Shown here: positions 34,249-43,589 of the stretch, piece by piece
How positions within the stretch are numbered: position 1 is the stretch's first letter
Layout of the letters: each line of letters starts with the position of its first letter
Source: an uncultured Hyphomonas sp.
GTDB lineage: Bacteria > Pseudomonadota > Alphaproteobacteria > Caulobacterales > Hyphomonadaceae
Length of the DNA: 64,000 nucleotides
Direction of reading: 5' to 3'
Assembly: GCF_963678195.1 (NCBI RefSeq)
Contig: NZ_OY782759.1
Coordinates: 1,488,001 to 1,552,000, forward strand
The notes under the pieces: model-generated
Seen by the model: the letters and a program-made list of their open reading frames with translations, nothing else
What the model was told of the DNA's origin: nothing
Database searches by the model: none
Made by a program: the position numbers and the translations under genes

Positions 34249-36585
34249 TTGAAGAAAAATCTATGGTCACTCACGTCTACAATCGCCTTGCTGTTGGGGG
34301 GCGCGGCGCTTGCGGGTGGGGCTGCCTCCGCTCAGGATGCAGACAGCGCGGACACGGAAGTCCGGCAACTCGATACCGTAACGGTAACTGCTCAGAAGCG
34401 AGAGCAAAGCGCCCAGGACGTTCCCATCTCCATCACCGCAGTGTCGGGTGACCAGATCGTGGAGGCCGGAGCTGGCAATTTGGAGGACCTCAAAGACTAT
34501 CTTCCGAATGTGGAAATCGTTGACGCGCCGGGAGCGACCCGCGTCGTGATCCGGGGGTTGGGCAGCGGCGCGGGAAATATCGCGTTTGAGCAATCTGTTG
34601 GTATGTACGTTGATGGGATCTATGCTTCGCGGGCTGCCTTGTTCCAGGCTCCATTCCTGGATCTGGAACGTGTTGAAGTTCTGAAGGGCCCGCAGGGTGT
34701 GCTGTTTGGAAAGAACAGTATTGCTGGGGCGTTAAGTGTTATCACCAACAAGCCAACCTCTGAATTTGAGGCGGAAATCTCCGGCTCCTACGAATTTGAG
34801 CACGAGAGTTATGAGGTGACCGGAATCCTTTCAGGGGAAATTGCGGAGGGTCTCTACGGGAGAATTGCTGCGAAAACCTCTGATGAGGGAGCGTTCATGG
34901 ACAACCCGGTCGTTGGGGGCGGCGTGCCAAAGTCAAATACAAACGTCGTGCGCGGCACGCTTGTCTGGGAGGCTGATCCCGACACGGAACTTATGCTCAA
35001 GGCCGAAGGTAGCAGGTTCAGAAATGATGGTTCGCCCTGGCAGGTCTTCGCTGATTACTCGCCTGGTACGCTTCCATACATTGCGGAGAACGATCCTGCG
35101 TCCCTTCCGCCAGGATTGTTTGCGCCTGTCTATTTTGGTTCACGCGCACTCGGTGAAGACTACATCTTTGACAATACTTCATTCATCAATGAAGAGGAGG
35201 CGCTCGAGCAGGAGTCGTTCACGACAACCTTTCAGGCGAAACATGATTTCGGTTCGCATGAACTGACGTACCTGTTCGGATATGGTGAATTTGATCGGAG
35301 TCAGTTTACCGATCAGGATTTTTCGGCCGCTTCTGTTCTGAACCTCGATCGTGGAGAGGATTTTAGTCAGTTCTCTCACGAGCTGAGACTCGCCTCTACC
35401 GGCGGTGGGCCATTGGAATATCTTGTTGGACTCTATTATCTCGACCGGGAATTCACCCTCGCAGAGTACCAGAATCTCTTGGGGAATCTTCCGCCGGCAG
35501 CGGCCTTCAGCCTAAGCGGAACGTATACGGAGAATACGAGCTCATTCTCAACGTTTGGTCAGGTGACCTGGCATGTGAACGAAGTGTTGCGTCTTACCGG
35601 AGGTCTGCGCTACTCCGCGGAAGACAAGGATGCGTCCAAGGAGAATTTCACATATGAGTTTGGATCCACAAGTGTCCTAAAACCTCAGCCTACCAACCCT
35701 GCGCGTCCGAACTTCTCTATCGATGACAGCCGTAGTGAGAGCGGTATTGATCCGGCAATTAGCGTTCAATGGGATTTCGTTCCTAGCGCTATGCTGTACG
35801 CCAGCTGGACACGCGCCAGCAAGGCAGGCGGCTTTAATTCTCAGGATGTGACGGGAACCCTGGAGAATTTCAGCTATGGTGAGGAAACCGCTGAGGCATG
35901 GGAGCTTGGTGTAAAAGCCGAACTTCTCGACCGTCGTCTAAGAGCAAATGCAGCGATTTTCCGGACAAATTTCGATGACCTGCAGGTTGGTGCATTTGAC
36001 CCAAGGATCAGCGCTTTTGCTGTGACGAATGCCTCCAAGGCGCTTTCACAGGGCGCCGAACTTGAAGCACTGTTCGCCGTGTCGGACTCCATAACCATTG
36101 GCAGCAATATTGCCTATCTTAATGCGGAATATCAGGACTTCCTGGTCAGTTGCCCTGATAATCCTGTCGCAGCAGCCAGGCTCGATTGCTTCATTGGCGG
36201 CACGCCTGCTCGTCCGGTTCTGGATCTGGAGGGTGTCGCGTTGGAGAACGCGCCGGAGATTACGTCGTCTTCGTTCATCGAATTCAATCAATCGATTGGA
36301 AAATCCCTTGAACTCACCACGAAGCTGGATGCCAGCTTCAAGGACGAAACGACCCTGAACTTCTCGCAGGACTACAATCTTGTATCAGACCCGGTCTGGA
36401 CATTTAATCTGCGTGCGGCGCTTGCGGATACGAACAATGGCTGGGAACTGGCCGCTTCGGCTTACAATCTCACGGACGAACAGCCGATAACGTTCGCTGG
36501 GCAGGCATTCTCACAGCCTGGTGTATATTGGGCGACAAGGGACAGAGGGCGCGAGGTGCGAGTGTCAGCCAGGTACAGGTTTTAG
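34249..36585 (+). CDS. TonB-dependent outer-membrane receptor
   Basis: Product of 778 residues. The TTG start at 34249 is preceded by GGGAGGAAG. A signal peptide ends at ASA near residue 28, and a TonB-box-like DTVTVTAQKR follows at 42-51. The plug domain includes QDVPISITAV, the VVIRGLGSG motif and VEVLKGPQGVLFGKNSIAGA. The rest is beta-barrel, closing with an aromatic C-terminus (RVSARYRF). Imports a large or scarce substrate through the outer membrane with TonB energy. As the first gene after the operator, it heads the catabolic operon. Substrate not determinable. Confidence 0.9.
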   Translation: MKKNLWSLTSTIALLLGGAALAGGAASAQDADSADTEVRQLDTVTVTAQKREQSAQDVPISITAVSGDQIVEAGAGNLEDLKDYLPNVEIVDAPGATRVVIRGLGSGAGNIAFEQSVGMYVDGIYASRAALFQAPFLDLERVEVLKGPQGVLFGKNSIAGALSVITNKPTSEFEAEISGSYEFEHESYEVTGILSGEIAEGLYGRIAAKTSDEGAFMDNPVVGGGVPKSNTNVVRGTLVWEADPDTELMLKAEGSRFRNDGSPWQVFADYSPGTLPYIAENDPASLPPGLFAPVYFGSRALGEDYIFDNTSFINEEEALEQESFTTTFQAKHDFGSHELTYLFGYGEFDRSQFTDQDFSAASVLNLDRGEDFSQFSHELRLASTGGGPLEYLVGLYYLDREFTLAEYQNLLGNLPPAAAFSLSGTYTENTSSFSTFGQVTWHVNEVLRLTGGLRYSAEDKDASKENFTYEFGSTSVLKPQPTNPARPNFSIDDSRSESGIDPAISVQWDFVPSAMLYASWTRASKAGGFNSQDVTGTLENFSYGEETAEAWELGVKAELLDRRLRANAAIFRTNFDDLQVGAFDPRISAFAVTNASKALSQGAELEALFAVSDSITIGSNIAYLNAEYQDFLVSCPDNPVAAARLDCFIGGTPARPVLDLEGVALENAPEITSSSFIEFNQSIGKSLELTTKLDASFKDETTLNFSQDYNLVSDPVWTFNLRAALADTNNGWELAASAYNLTDEQPITFAGQAFSQPGVYWATRDRGREVRVSARYRF

Positions 36586-36699
36586 CTGTGGTCATTTGAG
36601 AATTGCCTCGCTCAAGCGTCAACATGGCGCGGTCGGCCTGGCGAACTCAATACCAGCGAAGCAATCGATCCCTCCCAACAAAGTGCTTCGCAAGGACTG

Positions 36700-36743
36700 G
36701 GAGAACACAAATGGGATGCCGTTGAGTGTTCTCCGCATTTTTT
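36700..36743 (+). terminator. Rho-independent terminator after the TonB receptor
   Basis: GGAGAACAC and GTGTTCTCC form a 9-bp stem around a 17-nt loop and are followed by GCATTTTTT. It lies about 115 nt after the receptor stop and about 60 nt before the FAH gene. It may terminate or attenuate the transcript between receptor and enzymes. Confidence 0.6.
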
Positions 36744-36801
36744 CTGAAGGAGCGAACCCATGCCAGAACAGAAAATGACGTTCTAGTCACAGGACAGACC
36801 T

Positions 36802-37662
36802 ATGAAGCTTGCGACCATCAACAATTGCACACATCTGATCACCGAAGCTGGAGGCGTCGATATTGCGCGCGCCTCTGGTGGGCGGTTCTCAGCAGATATG
36901 AAAGCGCTGCTCGCCCAGTTAAGCGATTTGCGTGCCTGGGCTGACGACGCAGACATTGCGTTTGACCCAGGTCTCGCCGAAGCGCGCTTACTGGAAGACC
37001 TTAGCCCGCTCGATGCACCCATCAGCAATCCAGATCAGTTGTTTGCAATTGGCTTGAACTACCGCGCCCATAGCGAGGAGACGGGGTTGGACGTTCCGGA
37101 CGAACCGATGGTCTTCACCAAATTCGCATCATCGATTGGCAAGCCTGGCGCGGATATTGTTTTGCCGACTTTGACCTGTGACTGGGAAGTGGAACTCGTC
37201 GCCGTGATCGGCAAAGGCGGGCGAAACATCTCGGAGGCGGAAGCGCTCGACCATATTGCGGGTTATTGTGTGGGGCAGGACGTCTCCGAACGCACGCTGC
37301 AATTTGCAAATACACCGGCGCAATTCAGTTTCGCGAAGAGCTACCCGAATTTCGCCCCGATAGGTCCGTGGATTACGACGCCAGACGAATTGTCCGTGGA
37401 TCAGCTGAAGATCGGATGCCGTCATCAAGCTGCAATATTGCAAGACGGTAACACGGCGCAGATGATTTTCAGTGTCGCGATGCTTGTCAGTTATTTGTCC
37501 AAAGTGTGCGAACTAAGAACAGGTGATCTTATTTTTACCGGGACGCCTGATGGCGTTGGTCTGGGCTACAAGCCACCAAGGTACATTGAGCCGGGCTGGG
37601 TGATTGAGTCAGAAATCGAAGGTCTTGGTCGGATTTCGAACCGTTTTGAGGCGGCGTCGTGA
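36802..37662 (+). CDS. Fumarylacetoacetate hydrolase-family enzyme
   Basis: Product of 286 residues. The FAH fold is clear: LFAIGLNYRAH (80-90), the metal-binding DWEVELVAVIG (Glu129 and Glu131), GQDVSER (Asp160) and FAKSYPNFAPIGPW. The family hydrolyses or decarboxylates acylpyruvates and 2-hydroxydienoates at the end of aromatic catabolism. Its stop overlaps the next gene by 4 nt (GTGA). Likely cytoplasmic and part of the 36.8-41.3 kb operon. The exact substrate is unknown. Confidence 0.85.
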   Translation: MKLATINNCTHLITEAGGVDIARASGGRFSADMKALLAQLSDLRAWADDADIAFDPGLAEARLLEDLSPLDAPISNPDQLFAIGLNYRAHSEETGLDVPDEPMVFTKFASSIGKPGADIVLPTLTCDWEVELVAVIGKGGRNISEAEALDHIAGYCVGQDVSERTLQFANTPAQFSFAKSYPNFAPIGPWITTPDELSVDQLKIGCRHQAAILQDGNTAQMIFSVAMLVSYLSKVCELRTGDLIFTGTPDGVGLGYKPPRYIEPGWVIESEIEGLGRISNRFEAAS

Positions 37663-38510
37663 CCGAACCCTCTGCGCATATCATTAGTTTGACCTTTGAC
37701 AATTTTGGCGAGGCGTTTGATCTGCAGAATGATCGGCATCCGGATGGTGTCTCCTTGGGTATGCATGCGTCTGCGAAAGTGCTGCCTGAAATCCTGGACC
37801 ATCTCGAGGAGGTGGGACTCAAGGCGACGTTCTTTGTAGAAGGCTGGAATGCGGAACACTATGGTGGCTCGCTCGCTCTGATGGCGGAGCGAGGACATGA
37901 AGTTTCCCTTCACGGATGGCGGCACGAACATTGGTCAAATCAATCCGAGAGCGATCGAAGATCCGTTCTCGAAAGCTGCATTACGGCCTTTGACGCAATT
38001 GGTTTGACGCCAGCAGGATTGCGACCACCCGGCGGCGTGAGCACTCCCGATACAGCAGCTTTGCTGAACGAGTTCGGACTGCTCTACGAGTCGTCACTCG
38101 GCGACACCGTCACAGTCAGCCCAGAAATTGTCACGCTTCCTTTTTTGTGGCCGCATGTTGATGCGCTCTATTTCGAGCCGCTGCTTGCGAATGGGCGCGC
38201 GCGACTTTTAGGGCAGCCGGATGTCGCAGATGTCTCTGTATGGGAAGCCGCGCTTTGGTCGCTTTTCCATTCTGACACCAGCGGAGCTTCCTATCGCGCG
38301 GTGATCTTTCATCCTTACTTGCTCGCGTCTGACCCGTGCCAGATGCAGGTCTTCAAAGCTTTCACCGAATGTCTGTCTGACTGGACTCATGGGTCATGGC
38401 TGCCGTGCCGCGCCGTGGCGGACTTTGCGCGTACCAATCCGCATTGGGTGTCCGACCTGCGCCATTCGCAAAAGACGCCGGACCGCGCCGACCTTCTCTC
38501 AGCCTTTTAA
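37659..38510 (+). CDS. Polysaccharide-deacetylase-fold (NodB-like) protein
   Basis: Product of 283 residues from GTG 37659, translationally coupled to the FAH gene. NodB-type motifs: LTFDN (Asp14), ATFFVEGW (56-63), EVSLHGWRHEHW (His85 and His89) and RPPGG near 121-125. It has no signal peptide, so it is cytoplasmic and not a cell-wall enzyme. Some members of the superfamily hydrolyse amides or allantoin- and imide-like substrates. In this operon it is more likely a catabolic C-N or ester hydrolase than a true polysaccharide deacetylase. Confidence 0.75.
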   Translation: MTEPSAHIISLTFDNFGEAFDLQNDRHPDGVSLGMHASAKVLPEILDHLEEVGLKATFFVEGWNAEHYGGSLALMAERGHEVSLHGWRHEHWSNQSESDRRSVLESCITAFDAIGLTPAGLRPPGGVSTPDTAALLNEFGLLYESSLGDTVTVSPEIVTLPFLWPHVDALYFEPLLANGRARLLGQPDVADVSVWEAALWSLFHSDTSGASYRAVIFHPYLLASDPCQMQVFKAFTECLSDWTHGSWLPCRAVADFARTNPHWVSDLRHSQKTPDRADLLSAF

Positions 38511-38527
38511 ATCCCCAGGAGCCGATC

Positions 38528-39349
38528 ATGCGTCTTGAAACCCATATTCTCAATGAATTGCACAGTTTCAGATATTGTGGCGAGGACGCCAAATATGCGC
38601 TGGTCATCTCCCATGGCATCGGTGGGCACGGCGGCATCTACGATGATTTTTGCGAGCATCACGCCGCCAAGGGCGTTGATATCTGGACCTATGATGCGCC
38701 AGGACACGGACGATCGACCACCAATCGCCCGAAAGGACAATGGCGGTTTTCTGAATGGGCGCAGGCCAGCATGGATTATGCGAGCTATGTCAAAAACCTG
38801 ACCGGCTTGCCTGTCTTTACAATGGGGTCGAGTCTGGGTGTCGGCGCCGCCATCTCCGCGATCAGCCATGAAGATGTTACCGGCTCGGTATTGATGGGCT
38901 CAATCGTTGTGCCAGGCCATCCGATATTCAATGAAGTTGGCAAACCATTTCGCACAGAAGGCTGGTCTGAAGGCGTGAAACTGCTTCAGGGCGCAGGCGT
39001 CCTGGATATTCGCCGCTTTTTCAATTTCGACGTAGATTATGGCTATAAAGGCGCGCAGGCGCAGAAGGAATTGGATCCATACAATACGTGGACTTATGAA
39101 TTAGAAAGCTGGGCAAGTCTGTGGCAATACGAGCCGCCCAAGCCGCTCTCTGAAAACGACAAACCGATCCTGTACACGGTCGGCGATAGCGACCCGACTT
39201 TCCCGGTCGATCTCGTCCGATCTGTCGCCGAAAGCATCGGCGGGCCTGTAGATTTCGTGCCATTCGAAAATGCGGGGCACCAGCTGATGCTCTTCCAGAC
39301 TGAAAAGTTCTCAACCACCGTCCACGATTGGGCGCTGAAGCAAATTTAA
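38528..39349 (+). CDS. Alpha/beta hydrolase (monoacylglycerol-lipase-like)
   Basis: Product of 273 residues. ATG 38528 has AGGAG about 8 nt upstream; the open frame extends further 5' but overlaps the previous gene. Oxyanion region HGIGGHGG (29-36), nucleophile elbow GSSLG with Ser102, acid near 219 in GDSDPTFP and base His near 251 in AGHQLML. Cytoplasmic. It could hydrolyse an ester or a ring-cleavage product. The neighbours point to catabolism, not lipid remodelling. Confidence 0.8.
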   Translation: MRLETHILNELHSFRYCGEDAKYALVISHGIGGHGGIYDDFCEHHAAKGVDIWTYDAPGHGRSTTNRPKGQWRFSEWAQASMDYASYVKNLTGLPVFTMGSSLGVGAAISAISHEDVTGSVLMGSIVVPGHPIFNEVGKPFRTEGWSEGVKLLQGAGVLDIRRFFNFDVDYGYKGAQAQKELDPYNTWTYELESWASLWQYEPPKPLSENDKPILYTVGDSDPTFPVDLVRSVAESIGGPVDFVPFENAGHQLMLFQTEKFSTTVHDWALKQI

Positions 39350-39376
39350 TCCGCAACGCCAACTTAGGAGGCCGTT

Positions 39377-40087
39377 ATGCCTGCCAACATCAGAGCCAAT
39401 GGAATTAATCACCTGGCGCTTTCAACAAACAGCATGAAGGAGCAGATCGAGTTCTTTTCTGATGTGCTAGGGATGGAACTGATCGCGCTTTACTGGATGC
39501 ATGGCACCGAAGGTTGCTGGCATGGCTTCCTCCGCTTGAACGATAAAAGCGCGCTGGCTTTTGTCTTCAATCCGGCAAATGCTGAGGCTCAAACGCTATA
39601 TGGTGTCACGCAACCGGGACATATGACGGGACCGTCTGCACCAGGCACCATGCAGCATGTGGCGCTAAACGTAGATGGGATGGAGGCGCTGTTGAACATG
39701 CGTGACCGTATTCGGTCGCGGGGCGTGAATGTGACGGGCCCAATCAATCACGGCTTTGCCAACAGCATTTATTTCCAGGGGCCGGAAGACATCAGTCTTG
39801 AAGTCTGCACTTTTGAAGAATGTGAGACGCCGGTTGGGCCAAAAGATTGGATAGACCCTGAAGTCGTGGAAATTGCCGGCATCTCTCAGGAAGAACTCGC
39901 CCGATATATCAAGCCTGCGGAATACGCCGGTAAAGCAGGCGCCGTCGCGCAACCCCCCTTCAATCCGAATGGGTACAATCCGAAAATGCCGGAAGAAATG
40001 CTGAAAGGCATACTTGCAATGCCAGACGAGCAGGTCACGCAAATGCTCAGCGAACCGACGCCGCCGTCTCAGATGCACAAGACCTAA
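39377..40087 (+). CDS. VOC-family protein, possible ring-cleavage dioxygenase or isomerase
   Basis: Product of 236 residues. Two beta-alpha-beta-beta-beta repeats are visible, with candidate metal ligands His12 (NHLAL), His near 94 (MQHVAL) and Glu near 141 (SLEVCTF). The pattern fits extradiol-type dioxygenases, glyoxalases or epimerases of the vicinal oxygen chelate superfamily. The C-terminal ~70 residues form an extension. AGGAGG lies about 8 nt before the ATG. With FAH and hydrolase neighbours, a meta-cleavage role is the best inference. Confidence 0.75.
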   Translation: MPANIRANGINHLALSTNSMKEQIEFFSDVLGMELIALYWMHGTEGCWHGFLRLNDKSALAFVFNPANAEAQTLYGVTQPGHMTGPSAPGTMQHVALNVDGMEALLNMRDRIRSRGVNVTGPINHGFANSIYFQGPEDISLEVCTFEECETPVGPKDWIDPEVVEIAGISQEELARYIKPAEYAGKAGAVAQPPFNPNGYNPKMPEEMLKGILAMPDEQVTQMLSEPTPPSQMHKT

Positions 40088-40197
40088 AGCCCAAATACCA
40101 AACAAGGTACAAACCCCATTTTATACTAGGGATAATTTCAATACCCGGCCTTCCCGTGCAGGGCGAGGCCAGGTTGAATGTGCGCAGGGAGCCGAAT

Positions 40198-41277
40198 TTG
40201 AGGAAAAGGATCGTTATCGTCGGTGGCGGCTATGCTGGCGTGCGCATGGCGCATGGCCTGGACGAACTCGCCGATGTGACCTTGATCGAACCGCGTGAAG
40301 CGTTTTTCCACTGCGTGGCCGCGATTCGGGCTGTGGTCCAGCCGGCGCTTCTTGATCGGTTGATCATTCCTTATGACCGTCTGCTGAAGAATGGCAGGAT
40401 CATCAAGGCGCGTGCCGAACAGATAAGTGAAGGTTGTGTGGTCTTGGGAAATGGCCAGACAGTTGAAGGCGATTTCATTATCGCAGCGACCGGTTCCAAC
40501 TATGCCCGGCCCTTCAAGGCGCGATCCGATTCGATCGCCGACTTTCGCTCACATCAGGCCGCGGCGCACGCCGCAGTCGAGGCCGCGCAGACCATCATTG
40601 TCGTCGGTGCCGGACCCGTGGGTGTGGAACTCGCAGCAGAAATCAAGTTTGCCCATCCTGGAAAGTCGATCTCGATCTTGGCGGCTTCGGATGAAGTGGT
40701 GCCCAGCATTGCCTCGAAACTCTCAAAGGCGTTGCAGCTGCAGATTGCAGACATGGGAATTGATGTTCAGCTTGGAGCATTTGTCGATGGGGTGGATAGG
40801 ACGGACGCCCCCTTCGCCGGGAGCCTTCATGCCGGAGGGAAGACCTACGAGGCCGATCTGATCGTTCCTGCATTTGGTGCAAAACCTGTACTTCCGCCTG
40901 TTGAGTGTGTTGCCGCATCGGCTTCCGGGCGCTTGGAAGTCGATCAGTGGATGCGTCCGTGTGGGTATCAAGCGGTCTTTGCTCTGGGAGACGCTGCCGA
41001 TAATGGTGATCCGATGACTATTGTTGCTGTGCGTCGGCAGGTCAGTTGGCTTCTCAAGACAGTGAAAAAGCTGATTGAGGGTACATCTGTCGAAACACTG
41101 CCTGCCTATACACGGGCAACAAAACCCTTGCTGCTGGTTCCATTGGGCCAGAAAAAGGGAGCTAGCATTTTGCCCATCAGCCGCTCAGGCTGCCTGGTCG
41201 GGCCGTGGCTGACGCAAAAGGTCAAAGGCAAGGACCTCTTCTTGACGGATACTCGCAAGGAACTCGGATACACGTGA
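40198..41277 (+). CDS. FAD-dependent pyridine-nucleotide-disulfide-type oxidoreductase (AIF/NDH-2-like)
   Basis: Product of 359 residues. TTG 40198, with AGGGAG 6 nt upstream, gives LRKRIVIVGGGYAGV at the N-terminus; a GTG at 40156 is possible but adds an unlikely leader. The first Rossmann motif GGGYAG binds FAD. The second, VGAGPVGVELAAEI near 133-146, binds NAD(P)H, and ALGDAAD closes the FAD site. No redox-active Cys pair is seen. Resembles AIFM2-like quinone reductases or ferredoxin reductases. It may feed electrons to an oxygenase. Confidence 0.75.
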   Translation: MRKRIVIVGGGYAGVRMAHGLDELADVTLIEPREAFFHCVAAIRAVVQPALLDRLIIPYDRLLKNGRIIKARAEQISEGCVVLGNGQTVEGDFIIAATGSNYARPFKARSDSIADFRSHQAAAHAAVEAAQTIIVVGAGPVGVELAAEIKFAHPGKSISILAASDEVVPSIASKLSKALQLQIADMGIDVQLGAFVDGVDRTDAPFAGSLHAGGKTYEADLIVPAFGAKPVLPPVECVAASASGRLEVDQWMRPCGYQAVFALGDAADNGDPMTIVAVRRQVSWLLKTVKKLIEGTSVETLPAYTRATKPLLLVPLGQKKGASILPISRSGCLVGPWLTQKVKGKDLFLTDTRKELGYT

Positions 41278-41280
41278 TGG

Positions 41281-41711
41281 TGTTGTCAGAGCAAAAGCCC
41301 TTGAGGCGACCGATCCTGCATCTTAGCTTGGGGGGGCATTGTCAGAGGAAATCGGTTTGGTCTGATATTGACGCCGGTTGTTTCTCGTCGCTCACCTCCG
41401 CAATGTAGCTGCATCAAGCTCGTTCGCCCGAAATTAGGGTGACAAGGCGGGAAGAGACAGCCAGATCTCTTTCCTCTGATAATGCCCGAGAGCGGGCTAT
41501 GTCGCGATTTCGGCGCATGCGAAGTCTGCAGAAGTTTGCCTCCGTTCATTCATCAGTGTACAATCACTTCAATCATCAAAGGAATATTGAGAGCGGGGCC
41601 AGGTTCAAATCGCTACGTGACGGCGCTCTTATCGAATGGCGCGAGTTGATCGCTGCCTGACCTCTACTGGTTCGCGATATACAGAGACTGGTTCGAGTTA
41701 GTTTTACACCA
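41281..41711 (+). mobile_element. IS6-family remnant, C-terminal transposase fragment
   Basis: The left-end-like TTGTCAGAGCAAAAGCCCTT starts 4 nt after the preceding gene. The right end matches the other copies (GAGACTGGTTCGAGTTAG). Only the last ~57 codons of the transposase survive (RERAMSRFRRMRSLQKFAS ... EWRELIAA), ending at 41660. The catalytic core is missing. It separates the sulfatase/TonB module from the beta-oxidation module. A second left-end-like CATTGTCAGAGGAA lies inside at 41338. Confidence 0.75.
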
Positions 41712-41815
41712 CCTACCTCATAATTGTCAGTTATCTACCACGCACGTCGGCGAGTGCACTCAGGGTTCGATTGTGACTCTCACCGACAGTGGCCTCCAAC
41801 CCTTTCAGAAATAAA

Positions 41816-41831
41816 TCGACTAGACAGTCGA
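41816..41831. promoter_or_regulatory. Palindromic operator candidate upstream of the thiolase operon
   Basis: TCGACT-AGAC-AGTCGA is a perfect 6-bp inverted repeat with a 4-nt spacer. A further half-site TTCGACTA follows at 41847. The same core (TTCGACTA...TAGTC) lies upstream of the SDR gene at 48190, suggesting control by one TetR regulator, most likely the one at 47387-47995. Confidence 0.55.
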
Positions 41832-41960
41832 AAAATTGTTTATTATTCGACTAAAAAGTAAAATAAACTCGGAAGGACCGTAGACTTCGCTTCCGATGGA
41901 ATGAAGATCTGTCGCAATGACAATTCTGGGTTGTCGAAGAAAAGTTCAGGGAGAACGAAA

Positions 41961-43142
41961 TTGTTGAACAATGTTGTCGTTGCCGGAGTTGGCATGATCC
42001 CATTTGCGAAGCCGGGGGGGAGCGAGCCGTATTATGTCATGGCATCGAAGGCCATCAGGCGGGCGCTTGAGAATGCCGGGATCGGGCTTGAAAAGGTCCA
42101 ACAGGCCTATGCTGGCTATGTTTATGGCGACTCCACTGCCGGGCAGCGAGGGCTGTACGAAGTTGGCATGACGGGCATCCCGCTGGTCAACGTGAACAAT
42201 AACTGCACGACCGGATCAAGCGCCCTCTTCCTAGCGCGTCAGGCTGTAGAGTCCGGAGCTGTCGACTGTGCGATTGCCTTCGGCTTCGAGGAAATGGAGC
42301 GCGGTGCGCTGGGAACATATTTCCGCCACCTCGAGAGCCCGATGAGCAAGTTCGAGGAGGTTACTTCGGAGCTTACGACTGAAGACCTTCCGTCAGCCCT
42401 TCGCATGTTTGGCGGTGCAGGCGAGGCGCATATGCGCGAGTTCGGTACGAAGATGGAAACCTTCGCAAAGATCCGTGCCAAAGCCAGCCGTCACGCTACG
42501 AACAACCCGCTCGCGATTTTCCGCGATGAAGTCACAGAGGAGGATGTCATGAACTCTCCGCTCATGTGGCCGGGTGTCATGACGCGGCTGATGGCCTGCC
42601 CACCGACCTGCGGAGCGGCTGCGGCTATCGTTACCTCCGAAACTTTCGCTAAAAAGCATGGGCTGGACACCTCCGTGCGCATCCGCGCGCAGGCCATGAC
42701 GACCGACGTGCCGGCGGCATTTGACGCACGCGACATGCGTGAGGTCGTCGGCTTCAGTATGGCGAAGAATGCAGCAAATCAGGTGTACGAGGCCGCTGGT
42801 ATCGGTCCGCAGGATATCAGGGTCGCCGAGCTGCATGACTGCTTCGCGCACAATGAACTCGTGACCTATGAAGCGATCGGCCTATGCCCGGTTGGTGGTG
42901 CAGAGAAGTTCGTCGAGGACGGAGACAACACTTATGGCGGGCAGGTCGTGACCAATCCGTCGGGCGGTCTGCTCTCCAAAGGCCATCCCTTGGGTGCAAC
43001 AGGGTTGGCACAATGCACTGAGCTTGTTGAGCAACTACGCGGGAAGGCTGAGAAGCGCCAGGTGGAAGGCGCCAAACTGGCCCTTCAGCACAATCTCGGT
43101 CTCGGTGGCGCGTGCGTCGTGACGCTGTACGAGAAAGTCTGA
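41961..43142 (+). CDS. Thiolase-family enzyme (SCPx/lipid-transfer type)
   Basis: Product of 393 residues. TTG 41961, with AGGGAG upstream, gives the usual thiolase start (VVVAGVGMIPFAKPGG); the ATG at 41901 has no ribosome site. Active-site residues: Cys82 in NNNCTTGSS, His in SKGHPLGATG and the C-terminal Cys in LGLGGACVVTLY. It resembles the thiolase half of SCPx, which cleaves branched or sterol-side-chain 3-ketoacyl-CoA. First gene of an operon that continues with two MaoC hydratases, an SDR, an acyl-CoA synthetase and a hydratase. Confidence 0.85.
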   Translation: MLNNVVVAGVGMIPFAKPGGSEPYYVMASKAIRRALENAGIGLEKVQQAYAGYVYGDSTAGQRGLYEVGMTGIPLVNVNNNCTTGSSALFLARQAVESGAVDCAIAFGFEEMERGALGTYFRHLESPMSKFEEVTSELTTEDLPSALRMFGGAGEAHMREFGTKMETFAKIRAKASRHATNNPLAIFRDEVTEEDVMNSPLMWPGVMTRLMACPPTCGAAAAIVTSETFAKKHGLDTSVRIRAQAMTTDVPAAFDARDMREVVGFSMAKNAANQVYEAAGIGPQDIRVAELHDCFAHNELVTYEAIGLCPVGGAEKFVEDGDNTYGGQVVTNPSGGLLSKGHPLGATGLAQCTELVEQLRGKAEKRQVEGAKLALQHNLGLGGACVVTLYEKV

Positions 43143-43144
43143 AC

Positions 43145-43588
43145 ATGCTCGATAAAAGTCTGATCGGGCACGAATTCGAACCGGTTACCGTCGAGGTCGA
43201 AAAGGGCCAGCTGAAATTTTTCGCCAAGGCGACCGGCGAGACCAATGCAGTCTATTTCGACGAGGATGCGGCACACGCCGCTGGGCATCCGTCCTTGCCG
43301 GCACCCCCGACCTTCGCATTCAGCCTGTCATTGCTGAGCCCTGAGCCGTTTTCCACCCTGACGTTGTTCAATGTCGATATCGGTCGGGTTCTGCACGGTG
43401 AGCAGCGGTTTTCATATTCCGGCCAGATCTATGCCGGAGACCGCATTACGCTGAAGCAGCGAATTCGCGATGTCTACGACAAGAAAGGCGGTGCGCTCGA
43501 ATTCATCGTCCAGGAAACCGAAGCGACGAACCAGCATGCGGAAGTGGTTGGGCTCTCAACCACAGTCACAGTGGTTCGCAACGGGTAA
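43145..43588 (+). CDS. MaoC-type hydratase, N-terminal-domain (FAS1-like) subunit
   Basis: Product of 147 residues from ATG 43145, 2 nt after the thiolase stop. Matches the MaoC_dehydratase N family: LIGHEFEPVTVEVEKGQLKF and FAKATGETNAVYFDEDAA, a hotdog fold lacking the catalytic hydratase motif. Such proteins pair with a catalytic MaoC partner to form a heteromeric enoyl-CoA hydratase for bulky substrates. The partner is the next gene. Confidence 0.8.
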   Translation: MLDKSLIGHEFEPVTVEVEKGQLKFFAKATGETNAVYFDEDAAHAAGHPSLPAPPTFAFSLSLLSPEPFSTLTLFNVDIGRVLHGEQRFSYSGQIYAGDRITLKQRIRDVYDKKGGALEFIVQETEATNQHAEVVGLSTTVTVVRNG

Positions 43589-43589
43589 G

